A stretch of DNA of 64,000 bases, taken from NCBI GenBank assembly GCA_964036045.1, contig OZ038378.1:163305311-163369310 (forward strand), written 5' to 3'. Under the pieces are notes generated by a model, which searched no databases, was not told the DNA's origin, and worked only from the letters and a program-made list of their open reading frames with translations. A program made the translations under genes and the position numbers. Below are positions 9,523-19,148 of the stretch, piece after piece. Source of the stretch: Eutreptiella sp. 'Long Island Sound 2002' (taxonomy: Eukaryota; Euglenozoa; Euglenophyceae; Eutreptiales; Eutreptiaceae). The stretch's first letter is position 1. Each line of letters starts with the position of its first letter.

Positions 9523-10550
9523 AGAGCCGCAGGTAGCACCGTACCGCGTGGGCCCAGACCCACAGCCTCGTTAACATGCGGCAGCACCAGATCGCCCACC
9601 ACCTCCGGATCTCGAAACCCCAGGGCGTAACCCATGGCAGTACGCAAGCCAGCCCACCGCCCCAGGAAGGGAAAGTACTGGGCGGCGGGCTTGCGTACCC
9701 AGCATGCCGCGGAACCTCCCCTTCTGAGGGCATGCCAGCGAGCATCAGCCCACTTGGTGTCGCGGAGCAGGCGGCCGATGGTGTCCTCGAGGAAGGGGGC
9801 CCCTCCCTCGAAAACGGGCTCTTCAGGTTGCTTCCCCTTAGCTTGGCAGTAGACTCGGAGGAATTCCATCCAGGATCTTGCGTAAGCTGCGGCCGGTCGA
9901 CAGACCCATCCGGGCTCTCCCACCTTGGTGCTGTAGAACCGGAGGCCCTCCTTGCGGTCAAGGTCACAGCACCGGATGGAGGCGGCCTCTCCAACCCGGA
10001 GCCACATCGTCCACGACAGGGCCGCCAGCGCCGCGACCGCCCGATCATCCGGCGCGGTGGCCGCATTCCAGATGTGCACAAGGGCTCGAGGCGACACGTA
10101 CGCCTGCGGGCCGGGGCCTCTTCCCGACTTTGCAATGCGCCAGTGGAGGGCCGCCACAACCCGGGGGACCAATGCCAAATCCTCCGCCGCGCGGACGGCA
10201 GACGCCAGTCCGCGCAACCCGGATGCAGAGTGGCCATCGGCTGCACGCTCCGCCATGCAGAGGGAGAGGATTTCTGGCAGGGGCCTGGCCGGGATGCATG
10301 CTTCGGACTCCGCCAGCTGGTGTATAGCCGACCCATACCGCTGCCTCGTGCGCTGCTTCCAGGAATGCATGGCCGCCACTCTAGGGTAGGCCCGCTCGTC
10401 CGATTTCGCCAATCGCTCCCAGGCAGATGCCAAGCCTGCAAAGATGGCAACAAACCCGGACGCAACCTCCGAGGCAACCGCCGCGGGCACTGCCCGTGAG
10501 CAGAAGGCCGCCCGCCGACCGCCCCACCCACCCCCAGCAGGGTCGTCCAG
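9366..10550 (-). CDS. Inner element tyrosine recombinase
   Basis: A complete tyrosine recombinase/phage-integrase-type catalytic domain. Numbering from the GTG at 10490: arginine 165 in MWLRVGEAASIR, lysine 189 in STKVG, box II WHALRRGG with H253 and R256, tryptophan 279 in LGRW, and nucleophile tyrosine 288 in MGYAL. The frame is open from 10550, directly after the gag UGA (10553-10551), and has no ATG before residue 41. This suggests expression as a Gag-YR readthrough product. It should act in the nucleus to integrate circular cDNA (family knowledge). It ends with TAG at 9368-9366. Its place upstream of RT is atypical. Confidence 0.85.
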   Translation of the reverse strand: MDDPAGGGWGGRRAAFCSRAVPAAVASEVASGFVAIFAGLASAWERLAKSDERAYPRVAAMHSWKQRTRQRYGSAIHQLAESEACIPARPLPEILSLCMAERAADGHSASGLRGLASAVRAAEDLALVPRVVAALHWRIAKSGRGPGPQAYVSPRALVHIWNAATAPDDRAVAALAALSWTMWLRVGEAASIRCCDLDRKEGLRFYSTKVGEPGWVCRPAAAYARSWMEFLRVYCQAKGKQPEEPVFEGGAPFLEDTIGRLLRDTKWADARWHALRRGGSAACWVRKPAAQYFPFLGRWAGLRTAMGYALGFRDPEVVGDLVLPHVNEAVGLGPRGTVLPAALWGMAMYDLSRFAEPPMDRLFLGLLEVLWWRTFGKSIASVPLPSTTPSRAHP

Positions 10551-10592
10551 TCAGGCCCAGTGTGGGCACTGAAAGTGCCAGTGCTTGGGGGC
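10551..10592 (-). CDS. 3' remnant of inner gag (after the LINE insertion)
   Basis: After the second copy of the LINE target site the inner gag frame resumes: APKHWHFQCPHWA then UGA (10553-10551), followed by CUG and the recombinase in the same frame. This segment supplies the missing His/Cys of the zinc knuckle that starts at the other side of the LINE (CRRCKAH near 19600). Confidence 0.7.
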   Translation of the reverse strand, partial: APKHWHFQCPHWA

Positions 10593-10605
10593 AGTGGTCT
10601 TGGGG
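10593..10605. repeat. LINE target-site duplication, 3' side
   Basis: AGTGGTCTTGGGG matches 19573-19585 (AGTGGTCTCGGGG) at 12 of 13 positions. Joining the two at this point restores an uninterrupted gag frame at a codon boundary. Confidence 0.75.
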
Positions 10606-11058
10606 GATCAATGGTCGGTTCCGATAGACTGAATGTCCCCGCCATAGACAATTCCAGCCATTAGTCCAGCAGTACTGTGTAGCTCAATCAATGCACGTGT
10701 CCCCTTCTTGGTTGGGGTGCTCCACTATGTAAGGTACAGTGAGGCGTTTCTTGCGGTTGGCTCTGTGGGTCACGTGTGTGCTTGTCCTGTCTGCCGACTC
10801 TAGTGAACAACCAGGATCAATAAAAAAGCAGTCGTCCTTAAGGTGTGGAGTGCATTCACTTGTTTACGTGCGAACTGACTGGGCTGCAAAGCATGGCACT
10901 CACTCGGCCTTTCCCTGTCAGTTGCTGTTTAGTTTCAGGAAGTGCAGGGGGTAACATACAGATTCAGCAAGGGGGGGGGGTACATACAGAAGAAGAAGTA
11001 TAAGAACAAATGTGAACTGTGGGCCGTGTGCAATCTGTACTGTAAGAAGGGTGTGGCG
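10606..11058 (-). other. LINE 3' non-coding region
   Basis: About 450 bp after the last ORF, with no open frame I can support. It ends ...ACCATTGATC at the target site, with no A-rich tail. A G9 run (plus) lies near 10972-10980. Confidence 0.5.
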
Positions 11059-11535
11059 TCATGTGTTAAGGTCCTCGTCCACAAAGGCCTGCACCACATG
11101 CTGGTAAGCTAAGACCAGACGGGGCAGCCCCATGCACCACAGCCGCATTGTACCCTTGGGAACACCAGCAATGCGTTGTGTTGTGATGCCGGTTTTCAAC
11201 AACCTATTGGTGTCCACGTCTGTGATGACAACCGTTCGTTCCATGGAGTGTACTCCGGCGTGTCTTTTCGACTCTGGCTGGCGACTCACAGGGTGCGGGA
11301 CGTGCCGTTCGAGCCCCTGAGCCAATGCGGCAAGGAGACTGAATTGCTTTTGATCTGGTATAGATGGGACAAGCGTCCATGTTCGGTAACTGCTGGATGC
11401 TGCTGCCAGATGCTCCGTGACGGTCACATCGTGGATCAGATTGTGGTCCTGCCTTCTCCGCTTTTGTTCTGTCCGTTCAGGATCAGACGACCTGCGTCCC
11501 CGCTTCCTCTTGCGGGAGGAATCGCCAGGTTCCAT
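11059..11535 (-). CDS. Small basic ORF in the LINE 3' part, unknown function
   Basis: 158 codons from an ATG at 11535 to UGA. The N-terminus is strongly basic (SSRKRKRGRR, EQKRRRQD) and looks like a bipartite nuclear localisation signal or nucleic-acid-binding tail; the rest has no motif I recognise. It follows RNase H by about 390 bp. Just upstream (11640-11680) lies a copy of a motif from the LINE's 5' untranslated region, so this ORF could belong to a rearranged or second, shortened element sharing that leader. It lies inside the target-site duplications. Confidence 0.45.
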   Translation of the reverse strand: MEPGDSSRKRKRGRRSSDPERTEQKRRRQDHNLIHDVTVTEHLAAASSSYRTWTLVPSIPDQKQFSLLAALAQGLERHVPHPVSRQPESKRHAGVHSMERTVVITDVDTNRLLKTGITTQRIAGVPKGTMRLWCMGLPRLVLAYQHVVQAFVDEDLNT

Positions 11536-11921
11536 TGTGGCCGCAGCAATGCAGAGGTAGGCTAATCAGAAAAAAGGGGGAGGGTTCGGGGGGGTAGGGC
11601 GGGGGAACGCTTGTCTACCTCGAGGGCTTGGTGACGTCCACGCGTTGCCCTTGCGGCCGCTGTGGGGGTCTCCCGGCGCTTTGGAGGGGGGGCACCCGGT
11701 GGATCCAACCGGGCTTAGCGGCTAGCCTCCGTGGAGCACGACCGCACGCTTGGCTGGCTGGACGCTTCCACGGAGGTGTTCCATGTGCCCGTATCACTAT
11801 CACTGTTGGAAGGGGTGCTCACACCCCCGTCAGAGAGAAGTGTGAGGTTAAGAGCTGTGAGTAGGTGATGCCCTTCCGCAGAGGTTGCCCGAAGAGGTGA
11901 CTCGTGCAGGGGAAAATCCAG
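11536..11921 (-). other. Spacer between LINE RNase H and last ORF, with leader-like repeat
   Basis: No gene is supported. Plus 11632-11672 carries a ~41-bp sequence (core CCACGCGTTGCCCTTGCGGC) repeated at 19225-19265 in the LINE 5' region with four differences. Confidence 0.55.
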
Positions 11922-12920
11922 TCATTTAACAACAGGCGAAGTTGCTTCCAGTGAGAAGAGTTTGACTCTTTTGGGCGCCGCCGGGGTGCCCGTGTGGCAG
12001 AGTTGTAGCTGTGGCGTGCGGGGGTGTGGGTAGCGGGGATGGAGCTGCCTGCCTTGATCGGCCAGGCGGTGTGCCTCATTGTTGCCCTCGATGGTCACAT
12101 GCGAGGGGACCTTGATCCAGTGTACGGTGCGTGAATTGTTGTCAAGTTCCATTAGCAGTTGTTCCCACAAGGGGACATTGGAAACTGGTCCCGACGAGCC
12201 GACCCACCCCCGCAGTCGCCAGCGGCGGGCGGCCCCGGATGCTCCCAAAATGACGTATTGTGAATCCGTGCATAGTGCAATGTCACCTGTGTGAAAGATT
12301 TTAAGTGCTCTAATGACCGCCAGGAGCTCGGCGGAATTGTTGGTTTGCCGGTACTCATCCGGGACATATGCAGCGATGCTGGTGTGATGCTCACAGAAAA
12401 TGCCATACCCTGCTAGCCTGCCTGCCGGCCCCTCAACAGCGGAGGAACCGTCGGTATAGACTTGCGGGATGCCTTGGTCCTGTAGGTCCTGCAGGACTTC
12501 CTGCAGCTCCTCTGCTTTTTCAAGTTTGCGCATTTGTCGTGCTGTGGCGCGCGCCTTTGCTCTGGCGGGTGGGGGGGTTGGGGGGTTATTGGGGAATGAG
12601 GGGACCGGGTCCGGTTGCTCTGCCATGGGCTGTGCGGTGGTGCACGAGCGGGACGATCGTCGCAGCTTGGTGAGGAACCAGGTGTGGATCGTATCCGGGA
12701 TGGGTAGGTAGCGTGGGCACGAGGACCAGAGGTTTAGGACGTGATACCAGTGGTCACAGAATTTGTCCCACGTGACCCTGAAAAATGGCTGGTGTTTTTT
12801 GGTGCATCGTAGCGACCAGTTGGTGATAACGGCGGACCGGCCCACAAGGCCTGCTGGGGTGCTCAAGGAGGCCGCAGGGTCCTCTTGCAGAAGTTGGGAA
12901 ACGTTAAAAGGTTGGAAGCC
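11922..12920 (-). CDS. LINE RNase H domain (-1 frame relative to RT)
   Basis: RNase HI with all catalytic residues visible: YTDGSS (near 12458), NNSAELLAVIRAL, CTDSQYV, and VPSHVTIEGNNEAHRLAD with the His and last Asp. It degrades the RNA strand during target-primed reverse transcription (family knowledge). The frame overlaps the end of the RT ORF and has no ATG. In the -1 frame the sequence reads DPAASLSTPAGLVG, a natural continuation of the RT C-terminus, so expression by -1 frameshifting around 12880-12920 is plausible. A simple indel is the alternative. It ends with UGA at 11924-11922. Confidence 0.8.
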   Translation of the reverse strand, partial: GFQPFNVSQLLQEDPAASLSTPAGLVGRSAVITNWSLRCTKKHQPFFRVTWDKFCDHWYHVLNLWSSCPRYLPIPDTIHTWFLTKLRRSSRSCTTAQPMAEQPDPVPSFPNNPPTPPPARAKARATARQMRKLEKAEELQEVLQDLQDQGIPQVYTDGSSAVEGPAGRLAGYGIFCEHHTSIAAYVPDEYRQTNNSAELLAVIRALKIFHTGDIALCTDSQYVILGASGAARRWRLRGWVGSSGPVSNVPLWEQLLMELDNNSRTVHWIKVPSHVTIEGNNEAHRLADQGRQLHPRYPHPRTPQLQLCHTGTPAAPKRVKLFSLEATSPVVK

Positions 12921-15900
12921 CTCTGGCCTGAAGACCTGATTAATGAATGCAAAAAAGTTTTTTGAACAAATTGGCAGTGATACAGTGTATGTGCGACGGT
13001 TTCTAGTTCCTGATCAACAGGGCACCACACCTCTAGCGGTTTCCATCTCTGCTGTCGTTGGCCTACAGGGAGCCTGGACCATAATGCCTTATGAATAAAA
13101 TCCTTGTGCCGCGGTGGAAGGTTGCAGCGGTGGAAGGCTTCCCAGACCGAGTCTGGCTGGCGTGGTTTCGGGGAGTATGGTTGTGAAAGAAGCTCTGCCA
13201 CTGGTGCTCGTGTCCATGCATACCAAAAGGTAAGGTCCGGAGGGGGTTGGGGGGGCAGTGCAAAAGTGGGCAGGAGAGAGGCGGGGAGCAGTGGTTGATC
13301 CACCTGGAGGCGGTGCCGATAGACGGGTTCCCAGGTGGGAGCAAGCATGGAAAAATAAGTAGGTTGTTCAAGCAATTGTCCAATTGTTAAAACTCCTTGG
13401 CGGATGAGGCGGGGCGCGAAGTAGGTGTGGCAGTGTTCATTCAAGAAAAAGGTCGAGTGCCACGCTGGGGCATCACCGGGTAGCTGGGCGGGGTGTTCAA
13501 AGTGCACATCTTTTTTAACCAGTGAGAAAGCGCGTGCACACCACCCCAGGAAAGGCATAGTCTGTTTAACAACATTTGGTCCTAGCTGAAAGAAAGGCAG
13601 TGATGTCGGGCTTAGGATAATACCCAGGTCGGCAGCAAATGGCTGGAATGATGTGTGTAAAATACTGGGAACGCTCAGTGGGTCTTTAACGTAAGCCACA
13701 AGTGCTGACGCATGCTGCCAATACAGGAAGGTTTCCGGTGCGGCCAGATTGTATCCTCCCTTGTGCAGAGGGTGGGAGAGAATGTCCAGCGTGATGGACC
13801 AGGAGTTGAGCTTTAATGCAACCTGGTAGACCGTGCGCAGTGCGCTCACCACAGGGTCCGAGGGGAAAACCACTCTCGCTGGATAAATCAGGAGAGGGAG
13901 AATCCAGAGTTTCAGCAGGAGGACCCTTTCAGCTAGCGACAGATCCCATGACTGCATTGCAAAGGCCCGACCAATGGCCTTTTGCAGTGCATGGGAGTAT
14001 GCCACTTCTGGCGTGACATGGCCAAACTCAATCCCCAGGTATTTGTAGCTGTCTTGGAACTGCAGACCGGTCGAGAGTAGCTGGACTTTCAAACTCTCTG
14101 TCCAGTGTCCCTTCAGGAGGATGGCTGACTTTTTGTGGTTAACCATCACTCCTGAGTATTTAGAAAAGGCTTTGAGTGAGCCCCAGACTATTAGGAAAAC
14201 AAAGACAGCTTGCGCTGGTTCCCCGGTCACGATGATGAGCAGATCATCCGCATAGAGCAGAATTTGTACCGTGTCAGAGACACAGGTCAGCTTCTGAGCC
14301 AGTGGTGAAATCAGCATAGCGAATATAGAAGGAGAAAGGGGGCAGCCCTGCCGCACACCCGAGGCAGGGGAGAATCTGTGCTGGGGCATTACTCCTCCTC
14401 TTACCAGTAAACAAATTGGAGCAGCAAAGATATTCATGAGCAGATTAACTATCGGTAGCGGAATACACATGTCGACGAAAAAGGTCTTGGCAAAAACGTG
14501 AGAAACCGAGTCAAAGGCTTTGCTGAAATCCACTGGGCAGAAAATACCTTGCGGCGTTTCCGCAAACGTACCAAAGGCCTGCCAGAGATTATCGAAGATA
14601 TAGCGGCCTTTAATGAAACCTTTTTGTTGAATCGGGGTGATGGCTGCAATGAAGTCCTGCAGCTGCAGCGCCACAATGTTCGCTACCCATTTGTTGCAAA
14701 TGTTTTGGAGCACCAGGGGTCTGAGGTCCTGCACAGCGGGCAGACCTGCCGTTTTTGGAATAGGATTCAGCATGGCCATGGACCAGGTTTCAGGCAGGGT
14801 AGGATTATCCAACAGTGATTGATAAATTTGGTGCATCAAAGGAACAAAGTGTCCCGAGAAACACTTATAAATAGCTCCTGTAAAACCGTCAATGCCCGGA
14901 GAGGAGGTCGCACTTAGGGCGTCAAGCGCCGCGTGCACCAGGTCAGCTGATGCTGGGCGAATGAGTAACTTGGCCATGTCAGCCAGAGGTTTACCCTTAA
15001 AGAAAGAGCGTAAGTACTCCGTGACCTGAGGGGAGGAGAGCCCTGAGACGGACATTTTGTCAGACCAGAAACCCAGCAGCTCTTGTGCTATCGACTCGGG
15101 GTCGGGGAGAACCTGGCCTGTTTTGCTGCGGAGCGTGTGCAGTTGCCGTTTCACCTGTAGCTGGCGGGTGAGGCGCCAGATTTCTTGCTTCCGCCGCCAG
15201 GGTTGTGAGGCCCATGGGTCGGATATCGTGGTCTTCAACTTGTCTAGCACCAACTGGCCTGTCTGGTCCTCGTCAGCCTTTTCAGCCAGGGCGGCAAGGA
15301 CGCGATAAGCCACATGAGGGTCGGGAATATCATATCCTTTAGCCAAAAGAAAATCGTGGCCTCCGGGGGCTAGCTTATGTGATGTGGATTCCCTCAATAG
15401 AATTTGTACTTCGGTATAGCCCGTGCAGCAATGAGTCCTCTCATATGCGAGGGCTTGTCGGCGGATCAGATCCTGGGAGTCCGCCCATTGGGCGAGACCT
15501 GTAGTTTGCAAACTGGAGAGTTGTGCCTGTATGTCGTCTACAGTCTCTTGGGACTGCAGAAAGGAGACAGGACATCTTTTGCGACGCTGCTGGTCGCAGG
15601 AGGCAGATAAGAGCGAAAAAACTACAGCCTTGTGGTCAGAGGAAGCCAAAAAACATGGATAGCATTCACGTAAAACAGAGACAAAGTTGTGCGGTACCAG
15701 GACGCGGTCAATCCGGCGTCTTCTGTCTGTGCTGATGTCCGTCATGTCCGCTTCGTGCTGACTGACGTCCGGTGGAGGGGCGTCCTTGGGGCATAAAGAT
15801 GGGAAACCCCATGTCCACCCTTCCAGGGGGAAATCTTCAGTGCGGCAGGAGTGTAGCGTAGCAAAGGCGTCCACTAAATCGTGCTGGGCAATGAATGATA

Positions 15901-16529
15901 TCTCGCACTCTCTCGCCTCGAGGACATCCTTCTGTTCAGGGGAGGTTCTCAAGGAGGAGACATCTCGGGAGGGCAGGATAACAGAATTGTGGTCAGACAG
16001 AAAAATGGTATCAGAAGGAATGAGATGACGGAGCGATGCTAACTTTTTCCACTGGTGAGTTCTGATGGTGGCATCATGATGGAAATGGCAGACAGCGAAG
16101 GAAAGTTCGATGCCGTCTGGGTCCTGAAGCCTGACGAATAGGAAGCGGCTGGTCCAGGTCCAGCTGTGGACGTGCGTCCATGTGGTGGGGTATAGGATCG
16201 CTACCCCCCCCCCGTCCTTTCGGGGACAGGTTGGTGAGTAACTTGATGTCCCGTTTGGAAAATTGTTCATGCAAGTTGAGCAGGGTTTACTCATCCGGAA
16301 TGTGAGGCTCCTGGAGCCCCATGACATGGAGTTTTGAGCGATGGAAAAATTTCATAATTTGTGTGTACCTGTGCTCGTGGCCTGTGCCGTTCGGGACCAG
16401 GGTGGACAAGCCGTTGGCGTTGAAGGTGCACGCCTTGAGGGAGGCTGCCACAAAATTGGGGGGGGACAGACGTGGATTCTGGTGACCCCCATGGGTGGGT
16501 AGTATCTTGGTAGCGCAAGTCTTACTCAT
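12863..16529 (-). CDS. LINE ORF2: AP endonuclease-reverse transcriptase
   Basis: The start ATG (16529-16527) overlaps the stop of the upstream ORF as ATGA. The first part (FNANGLS, GLQEPHI) is the N-terminus of an APE-type endonuclease. A one-base frameshift near 16300 leads to the 1154-codon frame 16327-12863 with FLSDHNSVI, RRRIDRVLV and SSDHKAVVF (rest of APE). The RT follows: SPGIDGF, NPIPK...DLRPLVLQN, GFIKGRYIFDN, PVDFSKAFDSVSH (A), GVRQGCPLSPSIF (B), YADDLL (C, about residue 692), NHKKSAIL and YKYLGIE. A C-terminal Cys/His motif (CPVD...HTLYHC) matches the LINE zinc-knuckle position but lacks one cysteine. The frameshift implies a recently inactivated copy or a sequencing slip. Confidence 0.88.
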
Positions 16530-17707
16530 TTGTCATTGCGGGTTGCTCTGGCATACGTGGTTTTGCCAGCTGGTTGCTGGCGTTTCCGAGCCTCCATAGA
16601 GTCTCTCTTTAGGACGTTAAATTCGTTCAGCGGTATGATGGGGATTGATGTATTTTTCTGAGCATCATGCAGGATGACACTGGTCTGGGGCAGGTGCGGC
16701 CCTTGCAGCTTCCATGCCGCGGTGCTCATGCGCCCTGGGTTCCAAGTGGATCTGGTTAATGTGTCAACAACAAAGCCATTCGAAGACAGGAAATCGCGCA
16801 CTGCGGTGTCGCGTAGCGAGATAGGTACATTATACGCTACTAGGGCCTGGGGGGGGCTGGTGCCTTCTCCTTGTCCTGACGCGGACGACCTGGTCGAGCA
16901 GACGGAGCTGGCGTCAGACTGGGGGTCAGGATTGAACCAGTCTCGTTGTTTCTCGTCTTTAAAAAGGAGCCCGTTGGCTTGGAGTTGGACGTACGGTCCT
17001 TGTACAAAAGAGTAGAGATCCTCTGGAGCCTTGAGCCCCAGGCGAACTTTATTGGGTCCTGCGATTTGCAAGGACCACGAGGCCGGATCAAGCAGTGAGT
17101 CTGTCAGAATGGCGTGCAGGGTGAGCCATAGGTTCTTACTATACTGCTCTTTGTGGGGTTTTTTGTAGAAAACCTCCAGTACGGCCTCTTGATCATGGAA
17201 AGCGGAGCCATCGAACTCTCCCAGTGACATAGCTGAAAAGTGATCCTTCTTTTTGTGTGCGTCAATAAACTTGGACCTCTCCTGAGCGTTGAGGTCGAGC
17301 AAGAATATCTTAGTGTGTAATGGTTTGTTGGGAGGGCGGAGATTCATGGGTCCGGCCACATTAAAACACTGGGCTCCAGATAGGCCCATGTGTAGCATGG
17401 TCTGGGACATGTCGTTCTCGGTCATGTGAATCGCAAAAGTTGAAGTGGGGGGAGGTGGTAAGGTGGCATCCTTACTCTCTAGGGTCGAGCCCTGCGAGAG
17501 AAGCCTCACCGTGTTGTAGACCGGTTTGAGTCTCTGCGAGACGGACTGCGGGGTAAAACTGATTACCCAGAAATCCATTGTGCCTCCCGTCGCCAGGTGG
17601 ACACGGCGTGTCAATCTGGAGAAAGACTCTGGCGTGGCGGACATCTTCTGTAGTGTCTGATCGCACCACTGGCTGAAAGGAACCTGTGTGGTGACAGCAA
17701 TCAACAT
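16526..17707 (-). CDS. LINE second ORF1-like protein
   Basis: 393 codons from ATG 17707 to UGA, whose last bases form the ATGA overlap with the endonuclease-RT gene. There is no zinc knuckle. Position just before the APE-RT gene and the length suggest the RNA-binding/chaperone ORF1 product. A region near DLNAQERSKFIDAHKKKD and one near VRDFLSSNGFVVDTLTR could be small alpha/beta (RRM-like) folds, but this is a guess from pattern only. The AUGA overlap suggests translation of the next gene by termination-reinitiation. Confidence 0.7.
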   Translation of the reverse strand: MLIAVTTQVPFSQWCDQTLQKMSATPESFSRLTRRVHLATGGTMDFWVISFTPQSVSQRLKPVYNTVRLLSQGSTLESKDATLPPPPTSTFAIHMTENDMSQTMLHMGLSGAQCFNVAGPMNLRPPNKPLHTKIFLLDLNAQERSKFIDAHKKKDHFSAMSLGEFDGSAFHDQEAVLEVFYKKPHKEQYSKNLWLTLHAILTDSLLDPASWSLQIAGPNKVRLGLKAPEDLYSFVQGPYVQLQANGLLFKDEKQRDWFNPDPQSDASSVCSTRSSASGQGEGTSPPQALVAYNVPISLRDTAVRDFLSSNGFVVDTLTRSTWNPGRMSTAAWKLQGPHLPQTSVILHDAQKNTSIPIIPLNEFNVLKRDSMEARKRQQPAGKTTYARATRNDK

Positions 17708-17765
17708 ATCGAGACGATTAGGGGGCCATGAGGCAACGGAAACTGGGCTCGCATACGCCCCCGTG

Positions 17766-19148
17766 TCACAGGCGCATGGTCATAACCACATTGTTCAGAC
17801 GATTAGGGGGCAGGTCTCTGTTGAGCCGGTGTTGCAATTCAATACATTGCGAAATTTCAGTGTCCTGGAGCACAAGGACCACGTTTGAGGACTCTTTTGG
17901 AAAGACGGTTGACAGCTCATCAGTACCTGGTTTGTCCAGGCCTTGCCAGTTTCGGGCCTCGCCGTCCGTGTCGAAGAACTGACAGGACTGGAGACAAGTG
18001 AAATCCTTGTCCCAACGAAGCTGTAACATCAGTTGTTGCTGCTCCGCGGTGTGTAGGGGGGTAGATGCTTTCGGAGTGGGTAGTTTCGCCATGCGCTCAC
18101 GCATGGCGGTGACAGCAGCGACATTGTCCTGGGAGAACCCACAGCGAACAGTGCCCATTGCGGGGGGTGCGGTGCTTGGAGGGGGGGGTATTATGTTGGG
18201 GGGTGTATCGGGGACTCTGTTTGGGTAGAACCCTTTATCCTTCTTTTTGGCGGGCGAGACCCCTATGGCCACGGCCAGGCGCCGATCCATAGATGCTCGT
18301 TGGTCGACCAGCACTTGCTGTTGTCGGAGAACCTCTTCTTGCTGTGCTTTGATGGTGATGTCAAGATTGCTGTCTGGGCTCTGTAGCAAGTTGTAGATGT
18401 TCGTCTCCGTTTGCGCCATTTGCTGGTTAACGTGCGTCCATTGGTCGTGTAACTTCTTGCGGGCGGGCTCATCGTTGCCTTCGATCATTTGGAGCTGCTC
18501 CTCACATTCTTTGCTTTGTGCAATTAGGAGGAAAAACGTTTTCCTCGCCTCATACAGTGGTGAGCCGTCCTCGAGCTTGTACTGCTGTAACGAGAGCCTG
18601 ATCGCGGCGGCCAGGTCCTCCAACGCGGCTGTGAGCATCGCTCTGTGTTTGATTGGTTGTTGATCCTGTGGTGGGCCAGCCGCCGTTAGGATGTCCAGAT
18701 GCGCACTGATGGCGGATCGTTTGTGCGTAAGATCGATGATATTTTGCGCTGCCGAGAGGGTCAGGGCCCTCATTATTTGGTCTGGTCCATTGGAGTGCTG
18801 GGCCACTTCTTCCATCACAGTGTCTGTGTTGGCTTCGGAGGCTCGTTCCATGACCTTTGTGAAGTAGGCTTGTAGGGTCTGTTGACTCTGTTGCGATAGT
18901 ATTTCTTTGAAGTGCTGCTTGTCTGGATCCCATTGATGCGGACCCAGAGCCGGGTTTAGGAGGGTTCCCAGAACCACATTGGCTTGGAGTTGTTTTTGGA
19001 GGAGGATGGTCATATCTTCCAGATCTTCCTTCCTGGAGATGTCAAGCAATTGCTGTGCGACCGGCAGGTCCACGAGCGGGATAGGGATCATGTTCAAGTC
19101 ACCCGAGAGGATGGTGTTCGTAGATGTTGCTCCACTGGAACTCGCCAT
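17766..19148 (-). CDS. LINE first ORF, glutamine-rich helical protein
   Basis: 460 codons from ATG 19148 to UGA. The translation is Gln- and Leu-rich with long helical or coiled-coil-like stretches (for example QQEEVLRQQQVLVDQRASM), a basic patch PAKKKDKG and a proline run PPNIIPPPPSTAPP. No catalytic motif. Being first in the element and separated by 58 bp from the next ORF, it is probably a structural nucleic-acid-packaging protein, but no family is recognised. Having two ORFs before the endonuclease-RT gene is unusual among LINEs. Confidence 0.65.
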   Translation of the reverse strand: MASSSGATSTNTILSGDLNMIPIPLVDLPVAQQLLDISRKEDLEDMTILLQKQLQANVVLGTLLNPALGPHQWDPDKQHFKEILSQQSQQTLQAYFTKVMERASEANTDTVMEEVAQHSNGPDQIMRALTLSAAQNIIDLTHKRSAISAHLDILTAAGPPQDQQPIKHRAMLTAALEDLAAAIRLSLQQYKLEDGSPLYEARKTFFLLIAQSKECEEQLQMIEGNDEPARKKLHDQWTHVNQQMAQTETNIYNLLQSPDSNLDITIKAQQEEVLRQQQVLVDQRASMDRRLAVAIGVSPAKKKDKGFYPNRVPDTPPNIIPPPPSTAPPAMGTVRCGFSQDNVAAVTAMRERMAKLPTPKASTPLHTAEQQQLMLQLRWDKDFTCLQSCQFFDTDGEARNWQGLDKPGTDELSTVFPKESSNVVLVLQDTEISQCIELQHRLNRDLPPNRLNNVVMTMRL

